Assembly (NCBI RefSeq): GCF_014529535.1 | Contig: NW_023503423.1 | Span: forward strand, 5,318,473-5,382,472 | DNA: 64,000 nucleotides | Direction: 5' to 3' | From: Bradysia coprophila | Taxonomy: Eukaryota; Arthropoda; Insecta; Diptera; Sciaridae | Shown: in pieces, positions 47,407 through 58,517 of the stretch | Layout: every line of letters starts with the position of its first letter | How positions within the stretch are numbered: the stretch's first letter is position 1 | Program-made: the position numbers and the translations under genes | The notes under the pieces: model-generated | Told to the model about the DNA's origin: nothing | Database searches by the model: none | What the model saw: only the letters and a program-made list of their open reading frames with translations

Positions 47407-48157
47407 TACGAAAATCTGTCTATTTTGGAGAAATTCTGGTGGCTCACGGGATGGTTCACTGAAAATAGACAGATTTACGAAAATCTGTCTATTTTGGAGA
47501 AATTCTAGTGGCTCACAGTATGGTTCACTAAAAATAGACAGATTTACGAAAATCTGCCTATTTTGGAGAAATTTTGGTGGCTCACGGGATGGTTCACTGA
47601 AAAGAGACAGATTTACGAAAATCTGTCTATTTTGGAGAAATTCTGGTGGCTCACGGGATGGTTCACTAAAAGGAGACGGATTTACGAAAATCTGTCTATT
47701 TTGGAGAAATTCTAGTGGCTCACGGGATGGTTCACTAAAAATACACAGATTTACGAAAATCTGTCTATTTTGGAGAAATTCTAGTGGCTCACAGTATGGT
47801 TCACTAAAAATAGACAGATTTACGAAAATCTGCCTATTTTGGAGAAATTTTGGTGGCTCACGGGATGGTTCACTGAAAATAAACAGATTTACGAAAATCT
47901 GTCTATTTAGGAGAAATTCTGGTGGCTCACGGGATGGTTCACTGAAAATAGACAGATCTACGAAAATCTGTCTATTTTGGAGAAATTTTGTTGTTTCAAG
48001 GTATGGTTCACTAAAAATGGATAGATCTACGAAAATGTGTCTATTTTGGAGAAATTTTGTTGGAGAATACCGTGAGCCACTAAAATTTCTCTGTCTATTT
48101 TAAAGAAATTCTGGTGGCCAAGGTATAGTTCACGAAAAATAGACAGATTTACGAAAA
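47407..48157. repeat. 69-bp minisatellite, about 11 copies, hairpin in each unit
   Basis: Units of 69 bases run from ACGAAAATCTGTCTATTTTG through GAGAAATTCTGGTGGCTCAC and GGGATGGTTCACT to AAAATAGACAGATTT. The junction between units is the palindrome GACAGATTTACGAAAATCTG then TC. Copies differ by point changes, with two alternating subtypes (CACGGGATGG and CACAGTATGG); the last two or three units are more diverged. Confidence 0.92.
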
Positions 48158-48744
48158 GGGTTTTCTTTCTTTGACGTCCACCCGAACCACAAAAAAATTA
48201 GAAGTAAGATGTTTTGGTATTCGCAATACATTCGCTCATATTTCCATGTCATTAGCTCATATTGGCCGGTTGTTCACCCCACTCGTCTATTCGTATTTTC
48301 CTAATTTGTCCTAAAAGCACATCATTCGAGGTTCGCTTCCCAGTTTCCCTCATTTCGGCGAATGGAGAATAGACCCTGTCCCACCATTTGCCATGGTTGT
48401 TTCCCCCTCGCGATATACACGAATACACTCGATATAATACTCGATACTCGATATATTACCAACATTAGAGCAAAAACTTCTTCCCCAGCTCTGATGGGTC
48501 CCTTTACCTATGGTGCTTGGGATACAAGAGATACAATCATTAAGTGTTTCAATTCAAATAAGATCTACCAGCAGACTCGTTGTTGGATGCTGTTGAGGGT
48601 GTGTGATACTTTTCGATCTTTATCTTTAACGAATTCTATAAAATCTTTATGGCCATAGACAAATGGATGTACTAAAACTAACTTTGAGACGTTGTAAGTC
48701 TGGTTTTTAATCTGCAAAATTCTACATGTTAATAAAAGTGTGGA
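48158..48744. other. Non-coding stretch before transporter copy 2
   Basis: Nothing recognised beyond short CTCGATAT words near 48430-48460. One open frame here has no recognisable similarity. Confidence 0.4.
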
Positions 48745-48951
48745 AACAATTAACAGGAAGATAAAGTCGAGATTTACACACGAGTCTTTTACTTGATAAA
48801 AAGAAATTTATATTTCCCTGCTTATCATATGCATGTTGTGTAATATGAAGAGATTATTCTGATAGTTATATGAGTCTAAGTCACACAAAGTACCAGATAT
48901 AAATGATCTTACGAGTTAATTGAAAATTCAACGACAGTCGAAACGTTTAAA
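48745..48951 (+). promoter_or_regulatory. Conserved upstream block of transporter copy 2
   Basis: Shares AACAATTAACAGGAAGATAA, GTCGAGATTTACACAC, TTGATAAAAAGAAATTT and CTGCTTATCAT with the region before copy 1. It was most likely duplicated with the gene and probably contains the promoter. Confidence 0.5.
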
Positions 48952-50598
48952 ATGGCCGATAAAGAAGCAAACGAAGATCGGAAAAAGACACAACCACAAC
49001 CGTTGTCTAAGCAAACAAAGATCTTAACCACTTCCGCCATCCTATTCGGCAATTTAACATTTGTAAGTCAAGTGGTCAGGTATTAATGACGTCCATATTT
49101 AGCCTGATTGATTCAGGTGAATGGTGTACATACGACAAGAAGCAAACGAAGTATATATGCGGATGCTGGGGAGAGAGGATCAGTAATTCGTTGAAATGTA
49201 TGGACGTCATTATTGCGCGACCACCAACCAAATCTTATTGTAACTGAAGTTTTAATGATGTTACAATTCGTGGTTACTGTAGGGGTGCAGTTTGAATTCG
49301 TTTTCGCCAGCCTTGGACAACATGAGATCGAAATATGACACGACAATTGAAGCCATCTCAGTTGTCTTCACTGTGTGCACAATTATGTATTGCTGTGGCG
49401 CCATTATATGTAAGCTAACAACAGGTGAAAGTGTGACTATGCAGATCAAATCCATTTCTTTGATTCAACAGGCGGTTTCATTTCGCCTTACATAAATCGT
49501 CAAATGGTGGTAATTGTTGGAATGGCAACGATGGTGACATCAATGTTTTTAACACCATATTGTCCGGACAAAACAATGTTCTTCGTCAGTGGCGGAATAC
49601 TGGGTTTTTCGACAGGATTGTATGACTCGTCACAAATGGTTTGGATGATCGAAATATGGCAAAATAAAGCCGGCCCCTTCATTCAAGCTCAACATCTTTT
49701 CTATGCAATTGGTGCAGTTATACCAACTGTAATCGTAGCTCCATTTCTTAACAAAAATGTAACGGACCTATCGACCACCGATACATCAACAATACACATT
49801 CCATTCTTAATGATCGCAGTTTTCGGTTCTTTGGCCCTACTTTTCCAATTGTTCCTCTTCACATTCTACAGATATCATACGCCACCCATGTATGCCAACG
49901 AGAATTTCGAATTGATTGACGATGCTAAAAATGTTCCATCCCCAACCGAAACAGAGTTAAGTTGTGGAAGCGTATCGATAAACCAACAACAGGAGATTGT
50001 TACTGTGATGGGAGTTAGCGTTAGAAAAATTAAATTAGTTGTTATTACGGTAGTGTTTCTCGGTGCTTATCAATCGATGGAGGTCTCTTCGATGCAATTT
50101 TTACCAATTTTTGGTCAGTACAGCGACCTTAAAATGACTGAATCGGCCTCATCGTACGTACTCACAGGATTAAATGGAATGTTTGCTTTCGGAAGACTAA
50201 TCGGGACGATAGTCATTTTTAAAGTACGACCGGAACTCATAATTGCATTGAATATCATTCTTGTCATAATGGGCAACGTAATTCTATTGATCTGGGCGAA
50301 CGATAGTCTGACTATGTTCTGGTTAGGCAGCATGATTCTCGGATTAGGCTTCTCGACAATGTTTCCCAGTTTTTGTGCTTTCATTGAGAAATATTTGGTC
50401 TTCACGACCTCGGTGGCGTCGAGTACTATTGTCTTTGGCTCGTTCGTCTCGTCGATATATCCTCTTATTATAGGTAAGTTCATTGAACATCAAGCTGTTG
50501 TTTTAACATACACTAATTTGTTGAGTATATCCGTCAGTATCGTTGCCATGATTTTGGGATATAAATTGACGCGAGAGATTGTAACTCGTGAACGATAA
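48952..50598 (+). CDS. MFS transporter, MFSD4/NaGLT1-like, copy 2
   Basis: Paralogue of the gene at 36699-38258, presumably a plasma-membrane sugar or small-solute carrier. Exons 48952-49062, 49283-49409 and 49472-50598 give 454 residues. It starts MADKEANEDRKKTQPQPLS. Exon 2 reads GCSLNSFSPALDNMRSKYDT, which suits the first extracellular loop. The central stretch of exon 3 is about 95% identical in DNA to copy 1, including long runs without synonymous change, although the first 130 bases of exon 3 are far less similar. All splice sites are canonical and no frame damage is seen, so the gene appears functional. Confidence 0.9.
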
Positions 50599-52079
50599 AC
50601 GTGTGATAATATTGCAGCTACAAGTAGTAAATTTAGATTTTAATTGTGGAACCTTTTAGGAACGGCAAGTGCATCTCACATAATGGTTAAGCTTAATCCC
50701 ACTTTAGTTCTTTTTTGAAATGGAAGATATTTTAGTTTTATATTCGCCCATTCTACAGACAGTAAGCATAAATATGTCACCAGTGATCATATTCACGTTT
50801 ATAATTAAAAAGTTTTTGATCAAAAATTGGATTTTTTTTTTGTATTTGTTTAACTGATCAAGACTCACAATATAGTACAGGCCCTTGTGTTAAAAAAAAG
50901 CTTCGTTCGCCCAAAAATAACTGAAAAAGTCGATTTTCGAATTAGAAAATTTGTTCCACAACTTTTCATTCCGAATCAAATAGAGTATTACGATGAAAGA
51001 GATAGAAATATTTTGACAGGCAAGTTATAATAAACTGATCTACGGTCCTATCGGTCCGGTTGAAAGAGAAACAAATACTTTGACAAGTACCCCAAGGCAA
51101 GTTATAATTAACCAGTCTCCGGTTTTCTCGCTCTGATCATAATAGTATATAATAACTGAAAAGCTCGAAAAACGTAAAGCGATTGGATTGACACACTGGG
51201 ACTGGACTAGAAATCGAATCTGTTACATGTTTCCATTGAGCTTAGTTCTCTCAACTTTCTAACACAATAGAGCGTTCACGGAGAGCGAAAACCAGTTTAG
51301 TGTGTCAGCTATCTAATTAATATAATATAGTTCATCTAATTTTGACTTGTTTTTTGACTTGTTTTTTGACTTACTGGTCAGAAATCGATATCCCCGAAGG
51401 CTCCATAGCAGAACTTATTTTTGAGATTTTTATTTTAATTTTTTTTAATTTCTCGAAAAGCATTTTCAATAAAAAATTTCTCGAAAATAGGCTCCGCTCT
51501 GCGGTTCAATTAATAGAAATATTTATAGTAGCGGATTACGTATTTCCCTGGAAACTTCCCGTTTTGTAAGTAAAAATTTCCAAGTTTTAAGTTTAACATC
51601 AAATCTATCGACAACAGTGAGAACTTCCCAAGAGTGTCACTCGCGTGATCCCACACTTTTTCCACAAGCGAAGGGAGCAGTAAGGTTTCCAAATTTTCCA
51701 AATCTTAAGTGTGGTTTCTACTCAACAAAAAGTACTCCATGTGAGAGGCGTGAGAGTGCAAGCTGTCGAGTAAACAAAGAAAAATTGAAAAAATTCAATT
51801 TTGTCTCTCACACGGAGTACTTTTTTGGTAAGTGGAAATCAAGCCTTATACTCTTGTAAACTGGAACTGCAACTGGAAAGTTAGACAATTTCCTTTTTTC
51901 CTCGTTAGGAATTTCGATGTCTCACCTGGCGGTGATATAACTTTAAATGTCTTTGCGTGATATCAATTATTTCTAATTATGTATGGAGCATAGAACGGAT
52001 CTACCAAGCTTATCTGTGACGCTAATTTTGCTTTTAAATCCGAGGAAATTTACTTGCATGACGATGCTGTAAATCAAAT
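50599..52079. other. Spacer between transporter copies 2 and 3
   Basis: No gene. It contains a TTTTTTGACTTG triplet repeat at about 51343-51372, a hairpin at 51727-51826, and a segment near 51165-51240 (GCTCGAAAAACGTAAAGCGA) resembling 55905-55975. Confidence 0.5.
51727..51826. mobile_element. 100-bp hairpin MITE
   Basis: AAAAAGTACTCCATGTGAGA and its inverse (one mismatch, CTCTCACACGGAGTACTTTTT) form the ends, with AAATTGAAAAAATTCAATTT near the right arm. It is non-coding. Confidence 0.6.
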
Positions 52080-52278
52080 TCCAGACAATTGAAGATAATG
52101 TCGAGACTTACTGGTTATCTTGTATGCTATGTAATATCATCAGATTATTCTGATATAATACGGATTTTAGTCTGTTACGCTGTTACGCATCGGCCACATA
52201 TAGCTACCACCAGATGTAAATAGTCTGAATTTAATCCAGAAGCGTCTGACAAGCCAAACGAACGCTAAAATTCGAGAG
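52080..52278 (+). promoter_or_regulatory. Upstream region of transporter copy 3
   Basis: Weakly conserved with the blocks before copies 1 and 2: GACAATTGAAGATAATGTCG and GATTATTCTGATA recur. It fits a diverged, co-duplicated promoter. Confidence 0.35.
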
Positions 52279-53973
52279 ATGGCTGAAAAACTGACAGTTG
52301 AAGAAGGGAAAAAACCCCAACCGCAACCATTATCTGGACAAATAAAGATTTTAACCACCTCAGCAATCCTACTCGGCAATTTAACTTTCGTAATTTGAAG
52401 ACATTTCATTGACTATACGAACAAAAAATAATAATTTGTGAGTTGCAGGGATGCAGTTTAAATTCGTTCTCACCAGCCTTGGACAATATGAGATCAAAAT
52501 ATGAAACGACAATTGAAGACATTTCAGTGATCTTCACTGTTACCACAATTATGTATTGCTGCGGAGCGACTATATGTAAGCTATCGTCATTCCAAATTGC
52601 AATCATAAATGCTTGAAATATTAGCACGATCACCTACAATTAGAGGTCAATTAAATGTGGATGTGCGTTATACAAACATTTGACACGCCCCAACACACAC
52701 ATCCATACACAGTTGAAAAAGCTTGACAAAAAAGCTCAAGTTCATAAGTCCCGAAAAGCCACTACAAAGTGAATTGTTGTTAAATTAGACGACTGCAAAT
52801 CTGATCCTTTCTTTCAATTCAACAGGTGGCTTTATTTCACACTACATGAATCGCCAACTGATCGTGATTATTGCTTTAAGCGCAATGACCATGTCAATGT
52901 ACATGACGCCTTACTGTCCCGACAAGTCAATGTTTTTCGTTAGTGGTGGCATATTGGGTTTTTCAACCGGATTTTATGACTCTGCACAAATGGTTTGGAT
53001 GATCGAAATATGGCAAAATAAAGCCGGGCCATTTATTCAAGCACAGAGTCTGTTTTATGGTATCGGTTCAATCATTCCCAGTGTACTCATAGCGCCATTC
53101 CTACAAAAATATGACCATTTTAATGTTGGACTGAACAGAACTGATTCATCGCCCGTCGAGACATCAACACTACACATCCCATTTTTAATGATCGGAGCTT
53201 TAGATTCTTTAGCTTTAGCTTTCCAATTGTTCCTCTTTACGTTCTATAGATATCATACGCCACCCATGTATGCTAACGAAAATTTCGAAATGATTGACGA
53301 CGCTAAGAATGTTCCGTCCCAGATCGAACCAGAGTTAAAAGATAAAAATGCGTCGATAAATCAACAAGAGAATGTTGCTGCTATGGGAGTTAGCAGCAGA
53401 AAAATCAAATTGGTTGCAGTAACGGTACTGTTCCTTGGCGTTTATCAAGCGATGGAAGTCTCTACAATGCAATTTTTACCAACTTTTGGACAATACAGCG
53501 ACCTTAAAATGACTGAATCAGCTTCTTCGTACGTGCTAACAGGATTAATTGGAATGTCTTGCATAGGAAGGCTAATCGGAGCAATAATCATTATCAAGGT
53601 ACGACCGGAGCTGATAATTTTCATCAACTTCATTTTTGTCATAACAGGCAACTCGATTCTCTTGATCTGGGCGAACGATAATTTGCCTATGTTCTGGTTG
53701 GGAAGCATGATTCTCGGAATGGGCTTCTCGACAATTTTTCCTGGCTTTTGTGCTTTCATGGAAAAATATTTGGTCTTGACGACCTCGATTGCATCGTCTG
53801 TTCTTGTATTTGGCTCGCTCGTGTCATCGATATATCCTTTTATTATTGGCAAGTTCATTGAACGTCATGCTGTTGTCTTAACCTACACGAATTTATTCAG
53901 TACATCCGCTGGTATCGTTGTTATGATTTGGGGATATAAATCAACGCGGAACATTGTCAGTCGTGTGCGATAA
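52279..53973 (+). CDS. MFS transporter, MFSD4/NaGLT1-like, copy 3
   Basis: The most diverged member of the trio. Exons 52279-52389 (donor GTAATT), 52449-52575 and 52826-53973 join to 461 residues. Exon 1 and 2 lengths match the other copies exactly; exon 3 is slightly longer, through a short insertion before helix 6 (KYDHFNVGLNRTDSS). The QMVWMIEIWQNKAGPFIQAQ and HTPPMYANENFE segments are intact. Intron 2 is 250 bases, against about 60 in the others. An AATAAA follows at 54014. It is predicted functional. Confidence 0.9.
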
Positions 53974-54013
53974 ATTTGTAACTTTTAGAGAAGTTGTAAT
54001 TTCAGGAACATTC

Positions 54014-54019
54014 AATAAA
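54014..54019 (+). terminator. Candidate poly(A) signal of transporter copy 3
   Basis: AATAAA 41 bases after the stop codon. Confidence 0.45.
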
Positions 54020-54519
54020 CTGGAAACCGATAGAACAGTTTCTTATTTAACTCATGTCGATTGTTATGTTGAAAAGGATGGTTATCGTAAACAAAATGGT
54101 TTAGATAATTCAGGTAGAACCTATAAGTTGAAGTACCCATAAGGAATGGAATGATCAGTTGATATGAACTGACCTCGAATTACCTCAAGAAAGAGATAAA
54201 TCCAAAAAAACATGAAAAAAATGCGATAAAAATGATAGATGATAGAATGATAGAGCTGGTAAGACGATGGAACATCGGGAAAGTACTTAAAAGAAATGGA
54301 ATGTATATGGTCCAGTTAGTTATCACTTCTGGTGTTAAATCGTCGAATTGAAAGTATTTTGACGAGTTACACAAATTTGGGAATTGAATGGCGTCCACAA
54401 CATCCTGAACTATAATTTTGTGACTAGGATCCAATTCTAAAATGATGTGGACAGGCTACTCTTCAAAATTCATCAGCAAAAATTTGTTATGTGTCACTAT
54501 TTTGCTCAGAAATAAATAC

Positions 54520-55370
54520 GGCAAAATTGCAGTTTAGTGGAACAGCCCCGATTTGGACGAAAGTAGATGGGATCAACAGGGGAAGGTCACCTGGGCGCTC
54601 CAAAGTTTTCACACTTTTTCCAATTTTTGTATGTTTTTTGACGAAAACGACAGTCGAAGGTCCACTGATGACAAAACAAAAGAATTAAGAAGCAAAAGCC
54701 TCTCCCCTGACCGCCAGGGTCCTCCAAAATTTTCACAGTGTTTCGAGTTCTTGCGTTTTTTATACGGAATCGTCATTTTTTGTGTTTTATATGTACTGAT
54801 GCCCTTGTTGTAATGAAATTACGAATGTATCTAGTTGCAGTCATTATATTCTTATTCCGTCTCTGAGTCGGTGGCAGTAGAGGGTTCTTCGTCTTTCGTT
54901 GTTTTCGTGGCGTCGTAAAGTCCTCGGCATTTCGTACAAAGAAAATGAAGTTGTTTTGTAGGGCACAATGAAGTCCTCGGCATTTCGTACAAGGAAAATT
55001 TATTCTGAGAGGCGAGACACATTTGGAAGGACCTCGTGCGCGTCAATTCTTGTTGTTTTGTAATCAGTGGACCTCATACTGTCAATTCGTTCAAAAAACG
55101 CACAAATTAGAAAAAGTGTGAAAATTTTGGAATGCCCTGGCGGCTACGGGAGAGGCTCTTGCTTCCTAATTCTTGTTGTTTTGTCATCTGTGGACCTTCT
55201 ACTGTCGATTCCGTTAAAAAAAACGCACGAAAATTGGAAAAAGTGTGGAAACTTTGGAGGGCCCTGGCGGCTTAGGGAGGGGAGGGGGAGGGTCATCAGG
55301 TGACTTTCCCCTGTCGATCCCACCCACTTTCATTCAAATCGGTGTTGTTCCACTAAACTGCAATTTAGCC
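54520..55370. mobile_element. 851-bp long-TIR element with exact 8-bp target duplication
   Basis: The ends GGCAAAATTGCAGTTTAGTG and GGCTAAATTGCAGTTTAGTG (right end inverted) open arms that stay similar for about 250 bases. Shared inner words include GATCAACAGGGGAAGGTCACC, with its inverse GGTGACTTTCCCCTGTCGATC. ATAAATAC is duplicated at 54512-54519 and 55371-55378, as in hAT-like insertions. The centre repeats CCTCGGCATTTCGTACAA twice. No transposase is seen. Confidence 0.88.
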
Positions 55371-55378
55371 ATAAATAC

Positions 55379-56808
55379 TAAAATTTTTTGGAAAATATCA
55401 GTTCTAGGAACCGTGGAAATCCTGGCTTATATCTCGACATCCGGAAAACGGCGGTCTAGAGAACCCTCATTTATTGAAATCAATTTCGAATTGACGGTGT
55501 GAGGTGAACTGAAAGTTTAGGCATTTTCCGGGTCATTTTATGGGAAGATTCCTGTATCGACGCCATTTTGTTTTACAGCAAAAAAAGGTTGTTCCACGAA
55601 ATGTTGGTATTGAATCAGGCTTTCAAGAAAAGAAAGAATTTTTGAATAAAGTTGTCACGTTCGGTAGATATTTGACTTTTAGATTTTTCATATAAACCGC
55701 TTTTCCGGCCGGAAAAGCGATTTTCCATTTAATTTTTTGCCAGACATTTTTCATTTATTTTATCAATCCCAAATTTGTACCTGTACATGACACAAATTCC
55801 ACCCATGGAGTGGCTATTTGTAAATTTGCATATTTGCTATTTGCACATTCCATTTAATTATTTCCACAGTTTTTCATGCTCGATCACATGAGACAAAGAA
55901 AAAAAAATCGAAAAACTTAAAGCGAGCGGATTGACATAAGGGCTTGGACTGTAATCGAAAATCACTCGTACGAAAAATTCGTTTTGCTTCAAATGGCAAT
56001 AATTGGTCAAGGATGGTAATCAGAGGACTAGTTTGCCCACCAATGACAAAAGTTTGCCGTCCTCTACAATGTGGACCCATAACCGGTCCTCTCTTATCTA
56101 GTTGTATATTGACATTTTGGACTCAATCTCTGCTTCATTTGTTAGTTGAGTTAGCTGTCTTCTTTTACACAAACAATTATGCAGAGAACAGCAACATAAA
56201 TTTATAAGCGAACCGTAGACTTGTTCTTTTACCCTACAGTGTATATATCTACCACAATACCGATACACCAAGTTGGTATGTAACACAAAAATGTTGCAAA
56301 ACAAACGGCTGAGTATCACACGTTATATTATTGCTCTCTCCGAAAAGCAACGTAACATTAGAATAGCAGGAGAAGCAACAACACAACAAAATGTTACATA
56401 CCGCGTCAACCAAGACTTTGACACATACGAACGAAACAGTTCAAAACAAGTTTTCTCATAGACAACACCGTCGATCCGCATCTTTTCTAATGTTTTTGTT
56501 AAAAATTAAAAATTCAAAATACCTGCTCTGTAACACCCATAGACCCGAAAATTCGTGATCTAATCAATTACGGTGCGTCGCTTAAACGTTATTAAATCGA
56601 CTGGCTGTGGTGCTTTTATTTTGAAATTTTAATTTTTTTTTGTGCTGTCTAACCCGTAATTTCTTGTGATTTAATTGTACGAGTTTGCAAAGAAGTGTGC
56701 AGAAGAGAATTTATTAGTTATTCAGTTCAGCAAGTGTGTACCCAGCGATAAATACAAGAAAACAACAACAGTTTCACGTCGAGGTAGCAAAACAATTGCA
56801 AATTTGCA
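55379..56808. other. Non-coding stretch before the Nudix gene
   Basis: It includes a segment near 55905-55975 similar to 51165-51240 and probably the promoter and 5' UTR of the Nudix gene at its 3' end. No other gene is recognised. Confidence 0.5.
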
Positions 56809-57825
56809 ATGGCAGAGAATATAGAACACAATTTAATACAGTTATTGAGTGGCACTCATTTCGATGAATCGACTAGCGAACTGTGTGATTTTACATTAGA
56901 AGAGCAGAATGCAGCAGCCGAGGCTCAAGGTGTTCAGCCCAGTGCCTCGTCCAATTTTCTACCAGTGCTGGGTAGGACAGTAACCTACATCGTTGCCTGT
57001 GTCATCATCAACGAACATGACGAGGTGTTGATGATGCAAGAGGCAAAAGAATCGTGTGCAGGTACGTGGTACTTGCCAGCAGGTCGCATGGAAAAAGATG
57101 AACAGATTGTTGATGCTGCGGTTCGTGAAGTGTTTGAAGAGACTGGTTTGAACATTGAAGTGAAATCATTGCTGGCCGTCGAATGTGCGGGTGGATCTTG
57201 GTTTCGATTCGTTATGACCGGAACGGTTCTGAATGGTGAACTGAAGACTCCGGCTCGGGCCGACAAGGAATCGCTGCAAGCGAAATGGATATCCAATATG
57301 AACGAACTGAGTCTGCGATCCAAGGACATTTTGCCGTTAATTGATTTGGGTAAACAGTTCAAGCATCGCGGTCAGACGAACCAAGTGTGGCACGGTAACA
57401 TTTTACCTGCACGGAAATCGCACACGAAAAACTATTTACGACTGGTAGCTGTGATCAAAAAGCGATGTACCAATCGTGCCCATGTTCTGGTGAGCGAGAA
57501 AAATTCGTACCATTTTCCAACGGTCGAAGTTCATCCGCAACGAAGCGTTCACGCAACGTTGAGGAAATTTTTGATCGAACTGTTCGGAGCCGAATTACCG
57601 CAACATCGTCCGCAGGGCATTCTATCGGTGGAGCATTGTCCGAGTGAAAATGGTCAGAACGACGGGATTTGTATGACCGTTTTGGTGGCATTTCGACCGG
57701 CATTGGAAGATGTATCACTGTTGGGCAAATGCATTTGGCAGGAATTGTCCAAGGAAATCGACGAACGATTGATAGCAGTTGTGTCAGGTAAAAATTCCAC
57801 ATTGCCATTACATGTTGTGAGATAA
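56809..57825 (+). CDS. Nudt18: NUDT18-like Nudix hydrolase
   Basis: Predicted to hydrolyse oxidised nucleoside diphosphates such as 8-oxo-dGDP, keeping the nucleotide pool clean. Single exon, 338 residues, close to the human protein in length. The Nudix box is complete: Gly92, Glu98, Arg106-Glu107, Glu110-Glu111, Gly113 (GRMEKDEQIVDAAVREVFEE then TGL). The preceding ESCAGTWYLPAGRME and following GGSWFRFVMTG match NUDT18 rather than MTH1. The C-terminal half (HNDGIC-like QNDGICMTVLVAF) is also that of NUDT18. The start is the first ATG in frame, after an in-frame stop. A candidate AATAAA is at 58210. Confidence 0.92.
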   Translation: MAENIEHNLIQLLSGTHFDESTSELCDFTLEEQNAAAEAQGVQPSASSNFLPVLGRTVTYIVACVIINEHDEVLMMQEAKESCAGTWYLPAGRMEKDEQIVDAAVREVFEETGLNIEVKSLLAVECAGGSWFRFVMTGTVLNGELKTPARADKESLQAKWISNMNELSLRSKDILPLIDLGKQFKHRGQTNQVWHGNILPARKSHTKNYLRLVAVIKKRCTNRAHVLVSEKNSYHFPTVEVHPQRSVHATLRKFLIELFGAELPQHRPQGILSVEHCPSENGQNDGICMTVLVAFRPALEDVSLLGKCIWQELSKEIDERLIAVVSGKNSTLPLHVVR

Positions 57826-58154
57826 ACACTTGACTGAACGTGTGTTTCGATCAGTTGGAGGGATGTAAATTTTGTAAGTTTTTTTTCTTTCTTGTGGGGG
57901 AACCAGCAATTCATTTAAATGAAAATAAGTTCTTGAGACACGAAAAGTGTGCAGCTGTTTAAGCCGAGAATGTAGAATTAACACTTGTGACGTTAACACA
58001 AGAATGTTTAGTCAAATTAACTTTTAGACCACAGTGTCCTACGGCATTTTGTGTCCCTCATAAGATCACGGCTTGGAACCTATACCACTACTTTTACGAC
58101 TTTTATTTCGACGACTTTTATTTTTGAACCCTACGAAGGGCGTGATGGGGCTAG

Positions 58155-58381
58155 AGGCCTAGTGTATATCTTGACCGTCACACATCGAAGAAAATTGGCA
58201 TTGGTGATGAATAAAAATTGAAAATAAAATTTGAAAATTTGAAAAAGGCCTATCGTGTCAGACAAGTTACAAAATTGGACTTGTGTGGCACGACAGACTT
58301 TTGAATACCAATTTTACATTTACATTTTATTCGTCACCAATTTTCTACTATGTGTGAGCCGTTGAGAGATATGCTAGGCCT
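58155..58381. mobile_element. 227-bp MITE just downstream of the Nudix gene
   Basis: AGGCCTAG ends are inverted at both sides, and GTCACACAT..GAAAATTGG pairs with CCAATTTTCTACTATGTGTG. The element includes an AATAAA at 58210-58215 that the Nudix gene could use for polyadenylation. No clear target duplication. Confidence 0.65.
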
Positions 58382-58517
58382 ACCCAAGGGCTCAAAAACA
58401 AATCGTCCTAAAATGTTTTTCGTTGCGAGCAGCATATAATAATATTGAATATGTTCCAAACCGTGGCCTTAGAGAGGGACTCTAAATGCCATGGATCTAT
58501 TTCTTAAGATCACAATG

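Noticed and set aside
48362..48658. 98-codon plus-strand frame
   Set aside because: No recognisable motif and no upstream or downstream exon; probably chance.
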